DNA of 64,000 bases from Chamaecrista fasciculata (taxonomy: Eukaryota; Streptophyta; Magnoliopsida; Fabales; Fabaceae): assembly GCA_003254925.1 (NCBI GenBank), contig QANZ01027742.1, positions 83,372-147,371 of the forward strand, given 5' to 3'. A program made the translations under genes and the position numbers. Position 1 is the first letter of the stretch. Every line of letters begins with the position of its first letter. Shown in pieces: positions 28,486 through 40,813 of this stretch. The notes beneath the pieces were generated by a model that saw nothing but the letters and a program-made list of their open reading frames with translations, made no database searches and was not told the origin of the DNA.

Positions 28486-29110
28486 ATTCCTCCCTTGTGA
28501 GGGTTCCTTTCTCTTTTTATGAGAGTGTTACTTTATTTCTATAATTTTGTGATGGCAACGTTATGGATCAAAACTCTCACGGTATTGATCTGGTATAGCT
28601 TTATCTGCGGCGGCGACTCTGGACTAGGCATTCCACGGCAACTTCTGGCTTCCACAGTGGCTTCCTGGGGTGATTTTGGTTTTTGGGTGTTCGATGGAGT
28701 TTTTTTGGGATAGGTACTTACAACGCGTCGTTTCTTATTTTGCTTCCACGGCAGCGTTTTATCAAATTATTATTGTTACTTTGAGTTTGATTATGTCTTA
28801 TTTTAGAGCAGCCACTATTTATTATTGGTACTTACATTATTTATGTTTCCAGTTCTTTTGATGGTGGTAGCTTTAGTTAGATCCCTAGATCCGCTAACTT
28901 AGCAATTGTTTGTCTTGCCAATTTATCTGACACGAGGATGAGCCCTTTTGGATGGGTTGCAAACTCACCTTCGTTAGTTGATATCCTGTCTAGTGTTGTT
29001 TATACTAGGGAGGGGTTGACTATTTTTGCTTTATTTTCGTTTGTACTGTGCTTGGTTGTGCTATGCTTTTAAATGAATTATGTTTCAGCCTTTTAGGCAA
29101 AAAGAAAAAA
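28486..29110 (+). mobile_element. Non-autonomous LINE-derived element, copy A
   Basis: This block aligns along its whole length with the reverse complement of 60846-61494. The shared order is a 5' leader (GGCGGCGACTCTGGACTAG), a T-rich middle, then a 3' part with CCTAGATCCGCTAACTT and a short A-rich tail after AATTATGTTTCAG. In the other copy the 3' part reads as a peptide like the end of plant L1 RNase H domains. In this copy that frame is broken by stops. No target-site duplication was found. Confidence 0.55.
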
Positions 29111-30362
29111 TGAGTGAATACTAGTTTTTTTTAGTAAATTACGTTATCCTATAATTAATGCATTTTATAGTTAAAATCTAGAGAGCCTCACTTTGAAATC
29201 AATAATCAATATCAATAATATCTATTAAATAAATGTTGTTCCTGGACACGTGTCAGCGCCTCATTCGTTGTTTTATTACTGTTCAATTCACACAATCAGT
29301 ATTAGGCCGACACCTATCCAATAAAATTGTTTTATTTTAAAATAAAATCTTCTATCTTCTATATAATCAATAATCAATTCAAATCCAGCGCCAAATTGAA
29401 GATTAATTGTTTTGAATTTGGAAGAAGCCATCTCATCCCCATCTCAAATTTGAAATTTGATTTTCAAATTTCAATCTCAGATTCCTCACCCTCTTTCCTT
29501 CCTTCTCTCTTCCTAAAATTTTCTCCCAAAGCCATCATCAAACTCTCATATCTCTCTCATTTCTTCATCAATTCCTACTGCTCATCTCTCTCATTTCTTC
29601 ATCATCCTTCCTCTTCTCAACTCTCTCTCCCTTGAGTCTGACCATTCTCCGCCGTCATTCATCGTCAGCCACGAGCGCCGCCGCCATCAGCCACGACCTT
29701 CCTCTTCTCTCTCTTCTTCTCCGTCACCAGCTTACATCTTACATGTACATGTTTCATATTTCGTCCATTTTTTAATTTTGTTCCTCCCATTTCATTTGCA
29801 TTTGGGTATGGGTTTTGGGTTTGCGATTTGGGTTTGTTGTTCTGAAAAATTTGGTTTTGGTTCGTCTTTTTGCTGGGTTTTTTGATGAAATAGCTATAAT
29901 TTTGATAAAATTCGCTCTTTGCAGATTTCTTGGCTGATATTTGTTGTTTAACAGCTGATGACTTTTCTGAAAATTACTGATTAATTTTTGTGCCTCTGCT
30001 GAACTTTAATGCAAGTGCATGAATTTTTTGTTTGGGTTTTAACTGAGATTTTTGCTTTGTAGTTTTTCATGTTATAGATTGATTTGAGGATTAAGTTAGG
30101 ACTGAGTTATGCATTGATTTGTATTAACTGAGTTATGCATTTTTCATGTTATAGTCTTATAGAAGTCTGCTCTTTACACATACAGAAGTCTACCAGTTTT
30201 GCCTTATGGACTGATATGCCAATTTTTTTTTTTTTGCAATTTACACATAAAGAACTCTGCTGTTGAATCATTCATCTGCCACTAATTCTTTTCAAGTCAA
30301 TAAAGTCTCATATATTACTCATTGAAACATTTCACTTATAGGATGCTTGATCATTTTGTATT

Positions 30363-30524
30363 GAGAGCAAACCAGAAATCTCTTCAACTGCAGTTGAGTT
30401 AACACCCTCAAAACTTAAAGGTGTTATGGAAGACCTAGATGATGCATCCTTGGAGGAAATGATGACTCCACAACTCTCAATTTGCAAGCCAAAGAAGAAC
30501 ATTAAAATTGAGAAAACTGACTAA
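30363..30524 (+). pseudogene. Terminal exon fragment inside the Helitron
   Basis: An open stretch of about 53 codons without its own ATG ends in TAA. It includes VELTPSKLKGVMEDLDD and ends KPKKNIKIEKTD. The upstream T-rich DNA looks like intron. The acidic then Lys-rich tail resembles the end of RPA-like proteins that plant Helitrons often carry, but the similarity is short and this is only an inference. It is too short to act as a gene. Confidence 0.35.
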
Positions 30525-30831
30525 GAATCACAACTCCATTTCCTTCTTGCCATTTCAAAAGACTTGCCTAAGTATAATCTTTTGGTAGAAGCAAATACAG
30601 TCTTTTTGGATCTGTAATATATGCAAATCTGCTACACTTATCATCTTTACTTTCTAATCGTAGGTATCTTTTTGGATCTGTAATATATTTAAAACTGCTA
30701 TACTAATGTTATGTTTGGATTCAGAATATTGTCTAACAATCTTTATTTTCCTATATAATGCTACTAATATTATATGTGAAAAGTATTTTAATATTTATAT
30801 CTATGTGATGATATGTACTAAAATAAGAAAA

Positions 30832-30849
30832 CCCGTGCGAACGCACGGG
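30832..30849 (+). other. Helitron 3' terminal hairpin
   Basis: An 8-bp perfect GC-rich stem (CCCGTGCG / CGCACGGG) around AA lies just upstream of the CTAG terminus. In Helitrons this hairpin is the rolling-circle termination signal. Confidence 0.85.
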
Positions 30850-31189
30850 GCTCATACTAGTTTGAGATAAAAGATGTGGAGGTGTTAAGAAGGAAATAGA
30901 ATAGAGTGTTTGAATTATCTTATTGATAAGACTTATGTATAGGGTTTTAGATATTGAATACACATGTCAATCCTGCAGTGCGCAGATCTCTTCCACCATG
31001 GTCTGTTTATGAAATTCCAGACTCTTGAACGTATTCATTTGAAACTCCTTCAACACTAGTCTTAGCAATAACATGTCTCAATAATTTGGCAGTGTACATC
31101 AATATTATATATATTAGCCTTAATCTAATCACACAAACCATGGAATCTATTCCTATACCACATGCTTAACAACTATATAATATAATCTA

Positions 31190-32411
31190 ATCTAATCTAA
31201 TATATTTAACATTTGAAGCTTCTGCGCCTCACACGTGTCGCTTCCTCATTTCACCTTGCCAAATTCTTCTTCTCAAATCTTGACACGTACCCAATTTCCA
31301 TTTCAAATTCTTCTCCCGCCAATCTTATTCTTCCCATCTCCCATCTTCCCATTTCCTCACCACGTGTCATCTTCTCATTTATTTTTCTTTTTCTACTTTC
31401 ACTCTCCATCTGACACGTGTCCAACCTTTTCTTTTTCAATTTTCCTCTCCTCCTCCTCAGGTTCCATTGGCTCAGATTCACAAACCATTTTGAATTTTAA
31501 ATTTCAAAAGCAGCGATTTCTCATTCCTTTTGTCTACCATTTAACCAAGATTCCATCTTCCTCACCAACTACTCAACATTTCCTCTGCTCTTTCTCATTT
31601 CTTCTCATCCTCATTTCTAAATAACCCAGCGTTTCATCGACTTTCCTCTTCTACCCCCTCAAAATCGCTTGGATTCTCATTTCACAGGCGACGACAAGCT
31701 CCGTTCTACCCCCTTGCGGAAAACGTGAAAAAGCATTCCTTCGAGCACCATCCTAACCCATCTTCCTCATTTCCATTTGAACCCATCTTCCTCATTTCCA
31801 TTTGAACCCATCTTCCTCATCTCCATTTGCTTTCCATTCCTTCGAGCACCAAAATTTTCGAGCACCAAAAAATTTCGACACTGCGCATTTCTTCATTCCT
31901 TCGCCATTCTCAGCCCGACCTTCGATTCTGACCTTCGCCACTCCAAATTCGTTCCACCTTCACTGTTCGTCGTGTTCTCTCTCGCGAGGTAAGCCGCAAA
32001 ATTAGTTGAGTTTCTTGATTTGCTTTCCATTCTTGCCATTCTTGATTTGTTCGTCGGATTCTCTCTCTCGCCATTCTCCCATTGTCGCGATTTTCACTTC
32101 ATTTGTTGTTGTGAGAAAGGAAGCAGAGAACTGTGATTGTCTTCAAGGTACTGTTTCACTTGACTCACTCAGTCTTTGGTTGTGGTTTAGTTGGATGAAT
32201 GATATTTTTGGTAATTTTTGGTAAATTTGTCTGGATTTTGCTGTGCTTGAAAACTATGCGTTCTTTTCTTTTCTCTGTGTACATCAGCAAGGTGAGACTC
32301 TCCTAATCTATGTATTGTAATTTTTCAAAACAAGAACAACTTTATTCATGAGTTTGAAGTTTCATTCCTTTTGTTCGTTTTCCAGTTTTCTCAGCAACCA
32401 AAACTGGAGAA
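31190..32411 (+). other. Leader-like CT-rich region, possible truncated Helitron or dead gene 5' end
   Basis: It follows a short CTAAT repeat and carries CACGTG boxes at 31232, 31361 and 31414. The start (CACACGTGTCGCTTCCTCA) resembles the first part of the Helitron at 29221 (ACACGTGTCAGCGCCTCA). Exon-like CT-rich DNA runs into plausible donors at about 31988 (GAG|GTAAGC) and 32147 (AAG|GTACTG), as in a 5' UTR with introns. No coding frame follows. An ambiguous base sits at 32412, so the true 3' partner may be missing. Confidence 0.3.
31756..31830. repeat. Three-copy 25-bp minisatellite
   Basis: The unit ACCCATCTTCCTCATTTCC plus six more bases is repeated at 31756, 31781 and 31806. The copies are identical except for changes in the third. 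Confidence 0.85.
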
Positions 32412-32723
32412 NATTTTTGTTTTTTTTCAAAACAACAATCACATCCAAACACACTTTTATTATAATCAAATCACACCTTACTTTTTCTAACTTTTTCTTC
32501 CATTTATACCCCTATACAATTTATCAATTTCCTTACTTTTTATCCACCTACCACAATCATTACATACCCATTTTAATAATTTCACACCAAATAATCAACA
32601 ATCATCCAAACACCACTACAAAAATAATCAAATTTGATTATAATCAAACCATGATTATAATCAAAACAAATTTTAAAAAAAACAGAAACGAACTGACCCT
32701 TAGAGGGAGGTTAGAAATTAAAA

Positions 32724-32989
32724 GAGTAAACTACTAAATTGGTCCCTGGATTATTGACTCCCTGACAGATTGGTCCCCGAATTTAGGAAATTGACAAATA
32801 GGTCCCCAAATTTTTCTAACGAGTCAAATAGGTCCCCGAATTTTTCTAATGTTTGTCAAATAGGTCCTTCTGTTCGGGGACCTATTTGACTTGTTAGAAA
32901 AATTCGGGGACCTATTTGTCAATTTCCTAAATTCGGGGACCAATCTGTCAGCGAGCCAATAATCCAGGGACCAATTTGGTAGTTTACTC
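32724..32989. mobile_element. Hairpin MULE-like MITE with 10-bp TSD
   Basis: The 266-bp element is almost wholly an inverted repeat. The left end is GAGTAAACTACTAAATTGG; the reverse-complemented right end is GAGTAAACTACCAAATTGG. The arms, about 120 bases each, differ at only a few positions by eye and contain repeated AATAGGTCCCC units. The 10-bp duplication GAAATTAAAA is exact at 32714-32723 and 32990-32999. A transcript would fold into a long near-perfect stem. It lies about 490 bases upstream of the transporter start codon. Confidence 0.88.
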
Positions 32990-33481
32990 GAAATTAAAAT
33001 ATATGGTCAATGGAAAAAAATCAAAGAACGTATTTATGTTTTCTGACCCGATTGACCCAAGCCCAAGCCTTGGACGTAAACGCCCATGTGGTGGGACCCA
33101 CAGTCCCCCCTAAACGGTAAACCAAATTCTAGCGAGAGAGAAAATGAGACTTTTTTCTTCTTCTACAAAAGGCAACACCAGACGCATAATTTCCATCCAT
33201 GGCGTGATAGCAACAGCGAGAAAGAAAAAGAAAAACATTAGAATTAGCGTTATCGAGGAGAGTGGGAGATAGATAGATATAGATAGATATATAGGTCATC
33301 GTTACTCACAGTGACAAGCTGTCCTACGCTTGCATTTCCTTCGCGGAATTCGCAATTCTTGCTTTCTTTCTTTCTTGCAGCTAGCTGCTCATCCGTCGTC
33401 GGGCTCCGAGATTTCATTCGGGCCTGGTGAGATTCGGGTCGTAGTTGTTCGATCTGTAGGATTGGGTTCTCCGACGAGGGG

Positions 33482-36400
33482 ATGGAAGAGAGCCTAGTTT
33501 TTCAGTGGAGCGTGTTTAGATCCCTCTTGGCGATTCTTCAATGGTGGACTTTCAACGTTACTGTAATTATTGTCAACAAGTGGATCTTCCAGGTCTGTTC
33601 CCTCATCACCTGCTTCTTGATCTTTGCAATTCTTAACATCTTTAGGTGAATTGATTTAAGAACAATGCACTTGTTTTGTCATTTAGGGGAAACGTTCTTC
33701 ATTTTTTCTTCAACTGTATGAGGTCACCTTTTGATTCGTAGAGTTTTAGTTTCTACGCAACTGCTCTCGTTTTTTCATTGAGTTGGACCAGTTTCTGCAG
33801 GCAAGACTGTGGTTTTCTAAAACGATCTACGATATTAAGAAGCATATTATCAATTTATCTGGAATTCTTAAATCAATTGGTTGGACAGTACATACTGAAC
33901 GGGGGAGCTGGGATTTCTTGAATTTGATTTCCTCTCTGACTAGTATAAATTTATTCTTTAATAGATCCTCTTGTCCTTTTTAGTGATGGCATCTGAGATA
34001 GATACAATGCTTGCAAATCGTTGTGAAATCTTGTTTTGATATTGGCTTGTTTCTAAAGAAATAAAACAATTGATCTGATATGCGAAACCACACAATGTAT
34101 GTGTCCCAAACCAGGACATAAATTTAGCTTGATAATGTTATAGTAGTTACAAAGGTAGTTTGTGACTTTGTGAATGAACTGAACTGTGAGTTCTAGCTAG
34201 AAAAGAGTCATTTTCTTGTGTGGGGGAAGGGGCGAGACCATGGATATATTATCTATAAACTAAGTTCCATTTTACGTTGGAAAAATGTTTCTTATGAAGA
34301 ATTGAATCACCAGATTGCATTGTCTTTTTTCATGTTCTTGGTCCATTCACAAGGAAAAATGTTTCTGAATCTTTATCATTTCTTCCGCATCTGGGTATAT
34401 ATATAGATTTTCTTATTCTTCACATTGGCCCTTCAATCATCATATTAAAACCTTGTATGTCTGACAGCAAATGCAGTAAGTATTTAATCTTTTCTTCTTT
34501 TGCAGAAATTGGATTTCAAATTTCCCCTATCAGTATCCTGTGTTCACTTTATCTGTTCAGCCATTGGAGGATACATAGTTATCAAGGTACTGAAACTTAA
34601 ACCACTGATAACTGTTGACCCTGAAGATCGTTGGAGAAGAATCTTTCCAATGTCATTTGTGTTCTGCATTAACATAGTCTTGGGGAATGTGAGCTTACGA
34701 TACATTCCAGTATCTTTTATGCAGACAATAAAGTCTTTCACGCCTGCAACCACAGGTAAGGTTCAATAACTGGTTAATATTTTCTCTACATGTCTTTCAC
34801 CTCCTTGATGCCAAAATTATTGACAACCCATCTGATCTTTGTGAACTTGCACAGTTGTGTTGCAATGGCTAGTCTGGAGAAAATATTTTGACTGGCGTAT
34901 CTGGGCTTCTCTTGTACCCATTGTTGGAGGAATTCTTCTTACATCTATTACAGAACTAAGTTTTAATATGTTCGGCTTTTGTGCTGCATTATTTGGCTGT
35001 TTGGCTACATCTACAAAGACCATTCTTGCTGAGTCTCTGCTGCATGGATATAAATTCGACAGGTAGGGTCTTTAACTGTTTATCCTTGCATTTTCTTCAT
35101 TGCTTGTAATTTATTGTTTCATTCTCCACAACATCCTGCTATTTACAAGTCTGTGTTACCTAATACCTATTTCTAGTGGATAATGAATCTTAAACTCTTA
35201 GATCTTATTATTCTATTTTTCATAAAGAACCTTTTGGGTGCTGCCGAATTTGATCATGTCTTTGCTAGAATTTACACAAAAAATGAGTGCAGCCAGTGGA
35301 TAGTTAGTGCAAGGCTCACATTCTCAGGTTTAAAATCAATTATGTATACAATAGAAGTTATTCGGAAGTTTAAGATTCTCCCATTTATAAATAATCAATT
35401 AGTCTAATGCTTGTCGAAAGTTCACTGAAAAGATTATTTGTGTTATATGATAGGATTGAAGTGGAGGATTGTCCTTTAGTCTAGATCTGACTTGTTGCAA
35501 ATGCATCTTATACATGTCCGGCCATTGTTTTTTTCAAAAGGGATGGGAGCTGGGTTCCTTCGCCAGCTCTTCCTTATTATTCTATCAATTTTAAGTTAAT
35601 AACGAAGAAAAAAGTAAAATCACTTTCAATAAAGCAAAGACATGTTGACTCATCAAAAAGACGGGATTTTAATATACTAGGCCAAGGCACCTCTCATCGC
35701 AAAAAGCATGCCATTCAATTAATGGGGTGTACATAGACAGTCATGAACTTAACTGATGGAAAGATAATATGGAAAACGCCAAGGTTAAACTAGTCAGGCA
35801 GGATTATAACTAGCTTATTTTTTGCCTAAATAATATCTTTTTTTATCTTGGTGCCACTGTTGAATATAAACTTGATTCTAGTTCAACTGACCAACATGTA
35901 ACATGTAACTTTTTCATCGCCCAACAATGTTAATGTGACGATAGGCTTCTACAAATTGCTATTGTCTTTTGTGATTTTAGCAATGGGATTTAACAACTCT
36001 TATTTTAGGGATGTGCAACAAATATACGACGTTGCCATTTATGTAGTTATTGGTTGAGAACTTTCATGTTTGTTGTGTTCTTTTTTGTACTCATGGAAAT
36101 TTCTCCCCTTTTTCTATTGTTTGCCTATGTATGTTTCCCTGAGTTTCTTTGGCAATAATTTGGTGTAGCAAAGAACCTGATATATCTTTTTTGTGTATCT
36201 GTAGTATAAACACAGTTTATTACATGGCACCATTTGCAACCATGATCATGGCGGTCCCAGCAATGTTACTTGAAGGCAATGGAATTCTTGAGTGGTTTAG
36301 TACTCATCCATATCCTTTGTCAGCCATCATCATTATTTTGAGTTCCGGAGTCTTGGCTTTCTGCCTCAACTTCTCCATATTTTATGTGATTCACTCCACC

Positions 36401-36929
36401 ACTGCTGTAACATTTAATGTTGCCGGTAACCTTAAGGTGAGATCTCATTCAGAATTTTTGATGCCTTTGACTACTATACGTTTAGGTCTTTATGTTTGAA
36501 CTCATCATTGTCATTGTTAATTCGTTCAATAATTAACTGAAAATTGTTAATATTTTTCTGTATAAACTGAAATATAACCTTCAGGACAGCATAAAGGGGT
36601 GTCACCTATCAAATGTTGAAACAAATTTGATATTGTCTTCAATCACAGTCACTGTAATCTTCAAATTAACTAGAGTGATGCTTTATATGCAGGTTGCAGT
36701 TGCCGTACTTGTTTCTTGGTTGATATTTCGGAACCCAATATCACCTATGAATGCCGTTGGTTGTGCTATAACTCTTGGGGGATGTACATTCTATGGTTAT
36801 GTCAGACATTTGCTATCGCAACAGCCTTCAGTTCCAGGCACACCTCGAACACCACGAACACCTCGGACACCTAGAAATAAGTCGGAGTTGGCTCCTCTTG
36901 TAAATGATAAATTAGATGATAAGGTCTAG
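33482..36929 (+). CDS. Golgi nucleotide-sugar transporter, UDP-GalT1/GONST5 group, 5 exons
   Basis: Member of the TPT/nucleotide-sugar antiporter family, which moves nucleotide sugars (likely UDP-galactose) into the Golgi lumen in exchange for the nucleoside monophosphate. Exons: 33482-33592, 34506-34755, 34855-35062, 36205-36436, 36693-36929, giving 345 residues, the family length. It starts MEESLVFQWSVFRSLLAILQ. Conserved stretches include VNKWIFQKLDFKFPLSVSC, IPVSFMQTIKSFTPATTVV and HSTTAVTFNVAGNLKVAVAV. About ten membrane helices are expected. The C-terminal tail has four PRTP-type units (PGTPRTPRTPRTPR) then a Lys-rich end. It resembles Arabidopsis UDP-GalT1 (At1g77610) and GONST5 (At1g21870) as I recall them. 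Substrate is inferred. The start sits in a good context and gives the conserved N-terminus. Confidence 0.94.
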
Positions 36930-37630
36930 TCGATTTAGGCAAGAATGAGGTTTCTGCCCTTTGGAAGGCAGTAATAGGGGAAGGTAGTAATTTCTCCCAT
37001 TAGATTTTATTCACAATTTTTAGTATACGTTTCTTTCTTCCTTCATTTTCTTAACCCCTTCCATTTGGTAACTGTTTGGTATAGGTTTTTGGCCTTCAAG
37101 TTCTCAAATTTTAAGCCTTTCCTTAATATCAGGACAGTCACAATCTCTGTTAGACTACATGTAATTCTTATTCTTGTAATCCAATTAAATGACCCTACTG
37201 TTCGGTTCCTTGTACTTATTATTGTCTCATTTTATTTGGCTTTCGCAAATTCAATATTGTTCCAGGCGAAAATGACCCTAAGTTGATTGAGCATTAAAGA
37301 GTGTGTGTGTGTGTGTGTTACTTTTTTCTGAAAGTTATCTTTGTATTGATCAACATGTGAAGTTGTATGTATCATCTATTTCCTTTGATGGAACAATAAC
37401 AAGAAATGATAAAAGCTGGATGGAAAAAACAGTCAAGAATCATCTACCAAAATTTAAAGCAGAAATTGCCCACAAGAAGTAATTTCATTAGTACGGGGAA
37501 GATGTTAAAATTGTTAATAGTTACATGGTGGAAATGAAATAGATCAGAGACAATATATGTTAAGTGAACTTTCGCATTTATGCCGTTGTGATATGCTAAG
37601 TTTTAAGTAGTAGTAATTAATTGTACAAAT
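36930..37630. other. Intergenic region between convergent genes
   Basis: It contains the 3' flanks of the transporter (plus) and the USP-like gene (minus), and a (GT)n microsatellite at about 37300-37319. Nothing else was seen. Confidence 0.6.
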
Positions 37631-39315
37631 CTAAGCCAGTAGCCAGAAATTCTTCTGCCATCTTGTGGTGATAAGGTACCCATTCGTCCCTTGGCTTCGC
37701 TTCCTCACTCCTATTGTCAAGCACTCTGCATTATTGATACACTGCTTCACAAACTCCTCTGTACTGCTACTTCCACATAAGCTGCAAAACCCCCAAAATG
37801 AAAAAAAGATTAATTATTTAATTAATTAAATATTTTCAGTGACAGAATTGTTGATTAATGATAATACAAAGAGTAACTAACATTTTAGTCCCGAGATTAT
37901 ATGAGAATTGTCATTTTATTCTTTGATTTTTTTAAAATACTTGATTCAGTCTAACTTATGACTCATTGCAAATTAATCATTCTATGAATGTCTTATTACA
38001 ATCAGTCATAAATTTTTGGTGATTAAATCAATCATTTAAAAGATACAAGAATTAAACTAACATGACCCACATAATACAAAGGACTAATTGATAATTTAGT
38101 CATAATATAAAGGTTGAAAATGCACATAAAGTATAACCAGTTTAACAGAGGATAAGGCTTCTTTTGACCCAATACTAAGACTGAAACCTCCAGCTTCTTC
38201 ACTTGGCTCATCACTGTGTCCAGCTTTGGTCCTTCAATTACAAGGGCTTCCACTTCCACCTATGTCACACATCAACATTAACATACTATCAATGAATTTA
38301 AGATTTGCATTAAGGCACAGGACCATTATAGCTACTTCTAAGTTCTATCTCTGTTTTTCTCTCTGTTTTTTTTTTATCTTTTTTCTTTTTTTACTTTTTC
38401 GGGGAAGGGGGCAACTTGAAAAAAGAAAAGCTGACCCAGCTGAACAATTCCCATAATTTCTCTGAAGAAAAAGTAAACCAAAAAAAAGAGAAGCCATTTA
38501 TGCATTAATTTTATATCCTTTGCCACCCAAATAAAAGGTTGGGAAAATATTTATGCATGCCCAAATTTAAATGAAAAAAAAAAGGAACTCCCAACTTTTT
38601 CTCTTTTCGAACACTACACGCCATTGAGAATCCATAGATAGAACAACATGAATCTAGATCTAATCTAACCTCCACAATGAAATAACATGACAATCTCTAA
38701 AAAAGAAGAAGATTTACAAAATGGTCTGGCATAACAAACAATCATTTTCTTTTTTAGTTTCTGAAAGGTATTCTTCATTTGAGATAATACTATCTTCAGA
38801 CTCAAAATTTAAACACTGTTTCATGTGTAAACTAGACCTTGGTACTCAACAATCACACTTGACACACACACACACACACATACAAATCTAATTTTAAATT
38901 GGCATACCTGTGGTTTGCAATCTCTGCAAAGGGACCCAAGATAGTTAACAAGATAATTTGAAGAAGAAGAAGAAGAAGGAGAAGATTGATGTTGAGAGGC
39001 CGTATGAGGTGGAGGCAAAACATGAAGGAGAGTGAGCAAATCACCCTTATTAGCGACATGTGTGAGAGCCCACATCATTGCATGCTTAGATTGTGAAGTG
39101 TGATCAACCACCACCATCACTCTCTTCTTCACCATCATATTCATCCCATTACACCCATATTCACTTCCACACATCCTGCTAAAGCTAAACCCTTCTTCCA
39201 TTTGATCACTACTACTACTATTACTACTATACTGCTTCTTCTTCCATCTCTTTGATGTTGATTTCCAAGCCTCCTTCTCACTCATTTGTCTCAAGAACGA
39301 TCCTGAATTACTCAT
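37631..39315 (-). CDS. USP-like / adenine nucleotide alpha hydrolase-like protein, 3 exons
   Basis: Exons: 39315-38908, 38259-38147, 37781-37631, giving 223 residues. After a Ser-rich, basic N-terminus, residues ~63-100 (VKKRVMVVVDHTSQSKHAMM then WALTHVANKGDLLTLLHVLP) form the first beta-alpha-beta unit of a universal stress protein fold. VEALVIEGPKLDTVMSQVKK and SVLVLGQKKP form the second half. The end, GYLITTRWQKNFWLLA, is typical of this plant-specific subgroup. A Ser run (residues 112-119) is coded by a GAA/TTC repeat and may vary in length. The molecular role of this subgroup is unknown. The exon 2 donor was chosen by phase (CCTCT|GTTAAA) and is weak. Confidence 0.88.
37870..38115. repeat. 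Degenerate MITE in USP-like intron 2
   Basis: The left part contains AACATTTTAGTCCCGAG and the right part AAGGACTAATTGATAATTTAG; these inverted motifs are of the 'gactaa' foldback type. No target-site duplication was located, so the ends are approximate. Confidence 0.4.
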
Positions 39316-40813
39316 CTTTCTCTACTTCACACAATAGAAACTTTACTAGCTAGCTCTACCAGAAACAACAAAGAAATACAGAGAGAGAGAGAGATATGAA
39401 GGGGTTTTATAACTTTATTATTATTATCTCTGCTCCTCAGATTAAAGCGTCACGGGAATCTCTGCCTTAAAGCCTAACGCGGCGAAAATATATTACTTAT
39501 TATAGGACAAAAATATATTATGTAATCATTAATAATATTTAATATCACCCTGCTGCAGCACATATATTATGATGATATAATAATAAAACAAATCATTTCT
39601 ACAATCTCTTCTTCTCTATTTCATCTAACTTGAAAAACCTTTATCTTACGGGCAATTAATATTGGTAAAAATTATATTTTAATATTTGATAGATAATTTA
39701 GTTCGTTTAAACTAAGCTAACATTTCTTACAATGTTATTTTTATATTCATTTTTTTCTATAATTTGATGGTTTAATTAAAAAAAAAATCTTAACTTAAAA
39801 AAATGAAATTGAAAATTACACTATCTATCCAAAACTAGAATATAATTTTTATCAAATAATATTTGTACATCTTTTGTCATTACTTATTTATAGTAACATA
39901 AAAACAAAATTACCCATAACACATGATGGGTTATTACTTATTAGTTACCTCATCCTCATGCCACTTGATATGCACATGACATCGATAAAGTGGTCCATTA
40001 GATCGATCTATATCATATCATATCATATCATATATAATATATATATGCTTCTGGCAAAAAAATATATATAACATATATGCACTGGTATGATGATGGTATA
40101 TGCATAGACTCTGGCAGCTTTAATTTAACAAAGTAGAGATTCAACATTAATAATGATGGCTATAATTATATTTGGGTGGGGATTATATTGTTATTATTTT
40201 CAACCATGGCAGGAAGCTTCAGTAGTGGAATAACCTTAAATTGTGAATTAAAAAAAGACTGTAAATTGTCATAGAGATCTGAGCTAATGAGGCCATTAGT
40301 GAAACATAATAGGAGCAATTGGGATGGCAAGATTCTGGAGAAATATATATAATATTTAACTGTAAAGATAAATTATAATAATCAAGAATTTCAGGAAATC
40401 ATTAGATTTCTCTGACCCCTTAGATTCAATACTCTCATTATATATTCTCCGTACTCTCATTTCTTGTTTGTTTCTTTATTTTACTGAATCTTTTATTTTT
40501 CCTCTCCTTCCCCTCCTCTTTATGTTGCCATATATCCATTTATTTAGTCATTTAGGAATATAATTTAATGGAACTATAATATTTATTGAGACCTTTTATT
40601 TTTTGTGAAAATATACAGAAAAAATTAAAGGGATGCAGGTGAAATGGGGTTAAGTCGTTTTGAATGTTTGATGAATGATGACAATTACCATATATTGATG
40701 AGGCCAACTTAATTAGTAAAATGAAATTACTTTACTATTTAAAGCATCATAATAAATATACTATTTTATGTCAAAAAAATTTATATGTAATACACTAATA
40801 CTTATTGATAAAC

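Larger units (their letters stand above)
29221..30860 (+). mobile_element. Complete non-autonomous Helitron
   Basis: The 5' end is TCTATTAAATAAATG, directly after an A. The 3' end has the hairpin CCCGTGCG-AA-CGCACGGG at 30832-30849, then GCTCATACTAG, directly before a T. TC at the start, CTAG at the end, a hairpin about 11 bases upstream, and insertion between A and T without target duplication are the defining Helitron features. The empty site would read AATAATA|TTTGAG. No Rep/helicase gene is present, so it depends on another copy. The interior has a leader-like CT-rich part, a T-rich intron-like part, and a short terminal open frame (30363-30524). Confidence 0.88.
27349..33481. other. Intergenic spacer with divergent promoters at its ends
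   Basis: The PDS5-like and nucleotide-sugar transporter genes diverge from here, so both promoters lie at the ends. The middle holds a LINE derivative (28486-29110), a Helitron (29221-30860), a leader-like region (31190-32411) and a hairpin element (32724-32989). 27560-28485 is AT-rich, with an (AT)n run near 27812-27832 and no other feature seen. 33240-33480 is the likely 5' UTR of the transporter gene. Confidence 0.6.

Noticed and set aside
28519..28861. Two small plus-strand open frames
   Set aside because: They lie in the LINE derivative and are not kept in the second copy.
31756..31830. CRISPR-like direct repeats
   Set aside because: The repeats are contiguous with no spacers, in a plant genome; this is a minisatellite.
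31235..32737. Several plus-strand open frames rich in Phe/Ser/Pro
   Set aside because: They follow from CT-rich leader DNA and are not protein-like; one crosses the ambiguous base.
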